Assembly (NCBI GenBank): GCA_003228395.1 | Contig: QIDJ01000336.1 | Coordinates: 1 to 8,382, forward strand | Length of the DNA: 8,382 nucleotides | Reading direction: 5' to 3' | From: Flammeovirgaceae bacterium | GTDB lineage: Bacteria; Bacteroidota; Bacteroidia; Cytophagales; Cyclobacteriaceae | Shown here: positions 7,486-8,382 of the stretch, piece after piece | Layout of the letters: every line of letters starts with the position of its first letter | Numbering within the stretch: position 1 is the stretch's first letter | Notes under the pieces: generated by a model | The model's input: only the letters and a program-made list of their open reading frames with translations | Told to the model about the DNA's origin: nothing | The model's database searches: none | Position numbers and translations under genes: made by a program

Positions 7486-8382
7486 ATGAAAATACTAAAT
7501 TCCATATTATCGTGGGTAATGAAGAAACGGATTCACCAGATTGAATTGTTTCTTAAATACCCCCTTGAGGTCCAGGATGAGATATTCAAAAAATTGATTT
7601 CAACTGCACGAAAAACCGAATTCGGCACAACATATGGGTTTAGCGATATCAGATCTGTACAGTCATACAAAGAAAGAGTACCTCTGCACACGTACGAACA
7701 GTTTTTCCCATATATCGAGCGAATAATGAAGGGGGAGCAGAATATTCTCTGGCCTACTGAAATCAAGTGGTTTGCAAAATCTTCGGGCACCACCAATGCG
7801 AAAAGTAAGTTCATTCCCGTATCTCCGGAAGCATTGGATGAATGTCATTACAAAGGCGGAAAAGACCTGATATCTATTTATATAAACAATCATCCTGACT
7901 CACAAATGTTTTCGGGAAAAGGGCTGGCTATAGGTGGAAGCCATCAGATCAACCATTACGATCCGAAAGCCTCTTCATATTTTGGCGACGTATCAGCAGT
8001 AATTATTCAGAATCTGCCAATCTGGGCGCAGTGGGTACGTACACCCAGCCTGGAGATTGCGCTCATGAATGAATGGGAAGAAAAGATTGAAAAAATGGCA
8101 CAACAGACTTCAAATGAAAATGTGACGAATTTGTCAGGAGTGCCTACATGGACCATTCTTCTGATAAAGCGGATTCTTGAGGTGACAGGAAAAAGCAGCC
8201 TGATGGACGTATGGCCCAACCTGGAAGCCTTTTTTCATGGAGCTGTATCCTTTACGCCGTACCGTTCCTTGTTCAAATCGCTGATTTCATCTCCTGATAT
8301 GCATTATGTGGAAACTTACAATGCTTCAGAAGGATTTTTCGGTATTCAGGACCGGACGGATTCAGATGAAATGTTGCTGATG
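7486..8382 (+). CDS. GH3-family adenylating enzyme homologue (3' end outside window)
   Basis: The frame is open from ATG 7486 to the right edge, 299 codons; family members are usually about 500-600 residues, so roughly half is present. It matches the GH3 family, named for plant auxin-responsive acyl-amido synthetases of the ANL adenylating superfamily, which activate a carboxylate with ATP and join it to an amino acid. Supporting motifs are the phosphate-loop-like SSGTTNAKSK at 99-108, LPIWAQW at 177-183, and YNASEGFFGIQ at 278-288, equivalent to the second ATP-binding motif. The N-terminus (MKKRIHQIELF at 12-22) resembles other Bacteroidota members. The frame has a second Met at residue 12, but the first fits the family better. 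In bacteria the acyl and amino substrates are unknown; auxin conjugation should not be assumed. The neighbouring lptB hints at, but does not show, an envelope or lipid role. Confidence 0.92.
   Translation, partial: MKILNSILSWVMKKRIHQIELFLKYPLEVQDEIFKKLISTARKTEFGTTYGFSDIRSVQSYKERVPLHTYEQFFPYIERIMKGEQNILWPTEIKWFAKSSGTTNAKSKFIPVSPEALDECHYKGGKDLISIYINNHPDSQMFSGKGLAIGGSHQINHYDPKASSYFGDVSAVIIQNLPIWAQWVRTPSLEIALMNEWEEKIEKMAQQTSNENVTNLSGVPTWTILLIKRILEVTGKSSLMDVWPNLEAFFHGAVSFTPYRSLFKSLISSPDMHYVETYNASEGFFGIQDRTDSDEMLLM

Overview
The window looks like ordinary chromosomal core sequence from a member of the Bacteroidota. This rests on several signs. Most genes lack a Shine-Dalgarno sequence. Promoter-like elements match the Bacteroidota -7 consensus (TAnnTTTG) with TTG or TTTG about 20 bases upstream. 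The MutS, SpoU-type methylase, SPOR-like envelope protein and GH3 protein all have the look of Bacteroidota family members. Lineage below phylum cannot be fixed from the sequence. A class II fumarase suggests an oxidative or facultative metabolism.

Layout from left to right: the 5' three quarters of mutS on the minus strand, running off the left edge just after the Walker A region; a 72-base divergent intergenic region; a SpoU/TrmH-family RNA 2'-O-methyltransferase on the plus strand; fumC; a small secreted or periplasmic coiled-coil protein with a C-terminal SPOR-like domain, ending in a clear hairpin terminator; recJ; lptB 11 bases after recJ; and a GH3-family adenylating-enzyme homologue whose 3' end lies outside the window. 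All genes except mutS read rightward. No stretch longer than about 110 bases lacks a gene. I saw no tRNA, rRNA, CRISPR array, transposon or phage gene.

The genes fall into functional units rather than one pathway. mutS and recJ serve DNA mismatch repair and repair resection. The methylase acts on RNA. fumC belongs to the TCA cycle. lptB powers lipopolysaccharide export. The SPOR-like protein probably acts in the envelope. recJ and lptB are probably co-transcribed. fumC and the SPOR-like gene each seem to have their own promoter. The points most worth attention are start-site decisions (recJ, trmH-family gene, fumC), the terminator placed directly in front of recJ, and the GH3 homologue beside the LPS export ATPase. 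I did not find a convincing new biological system here.
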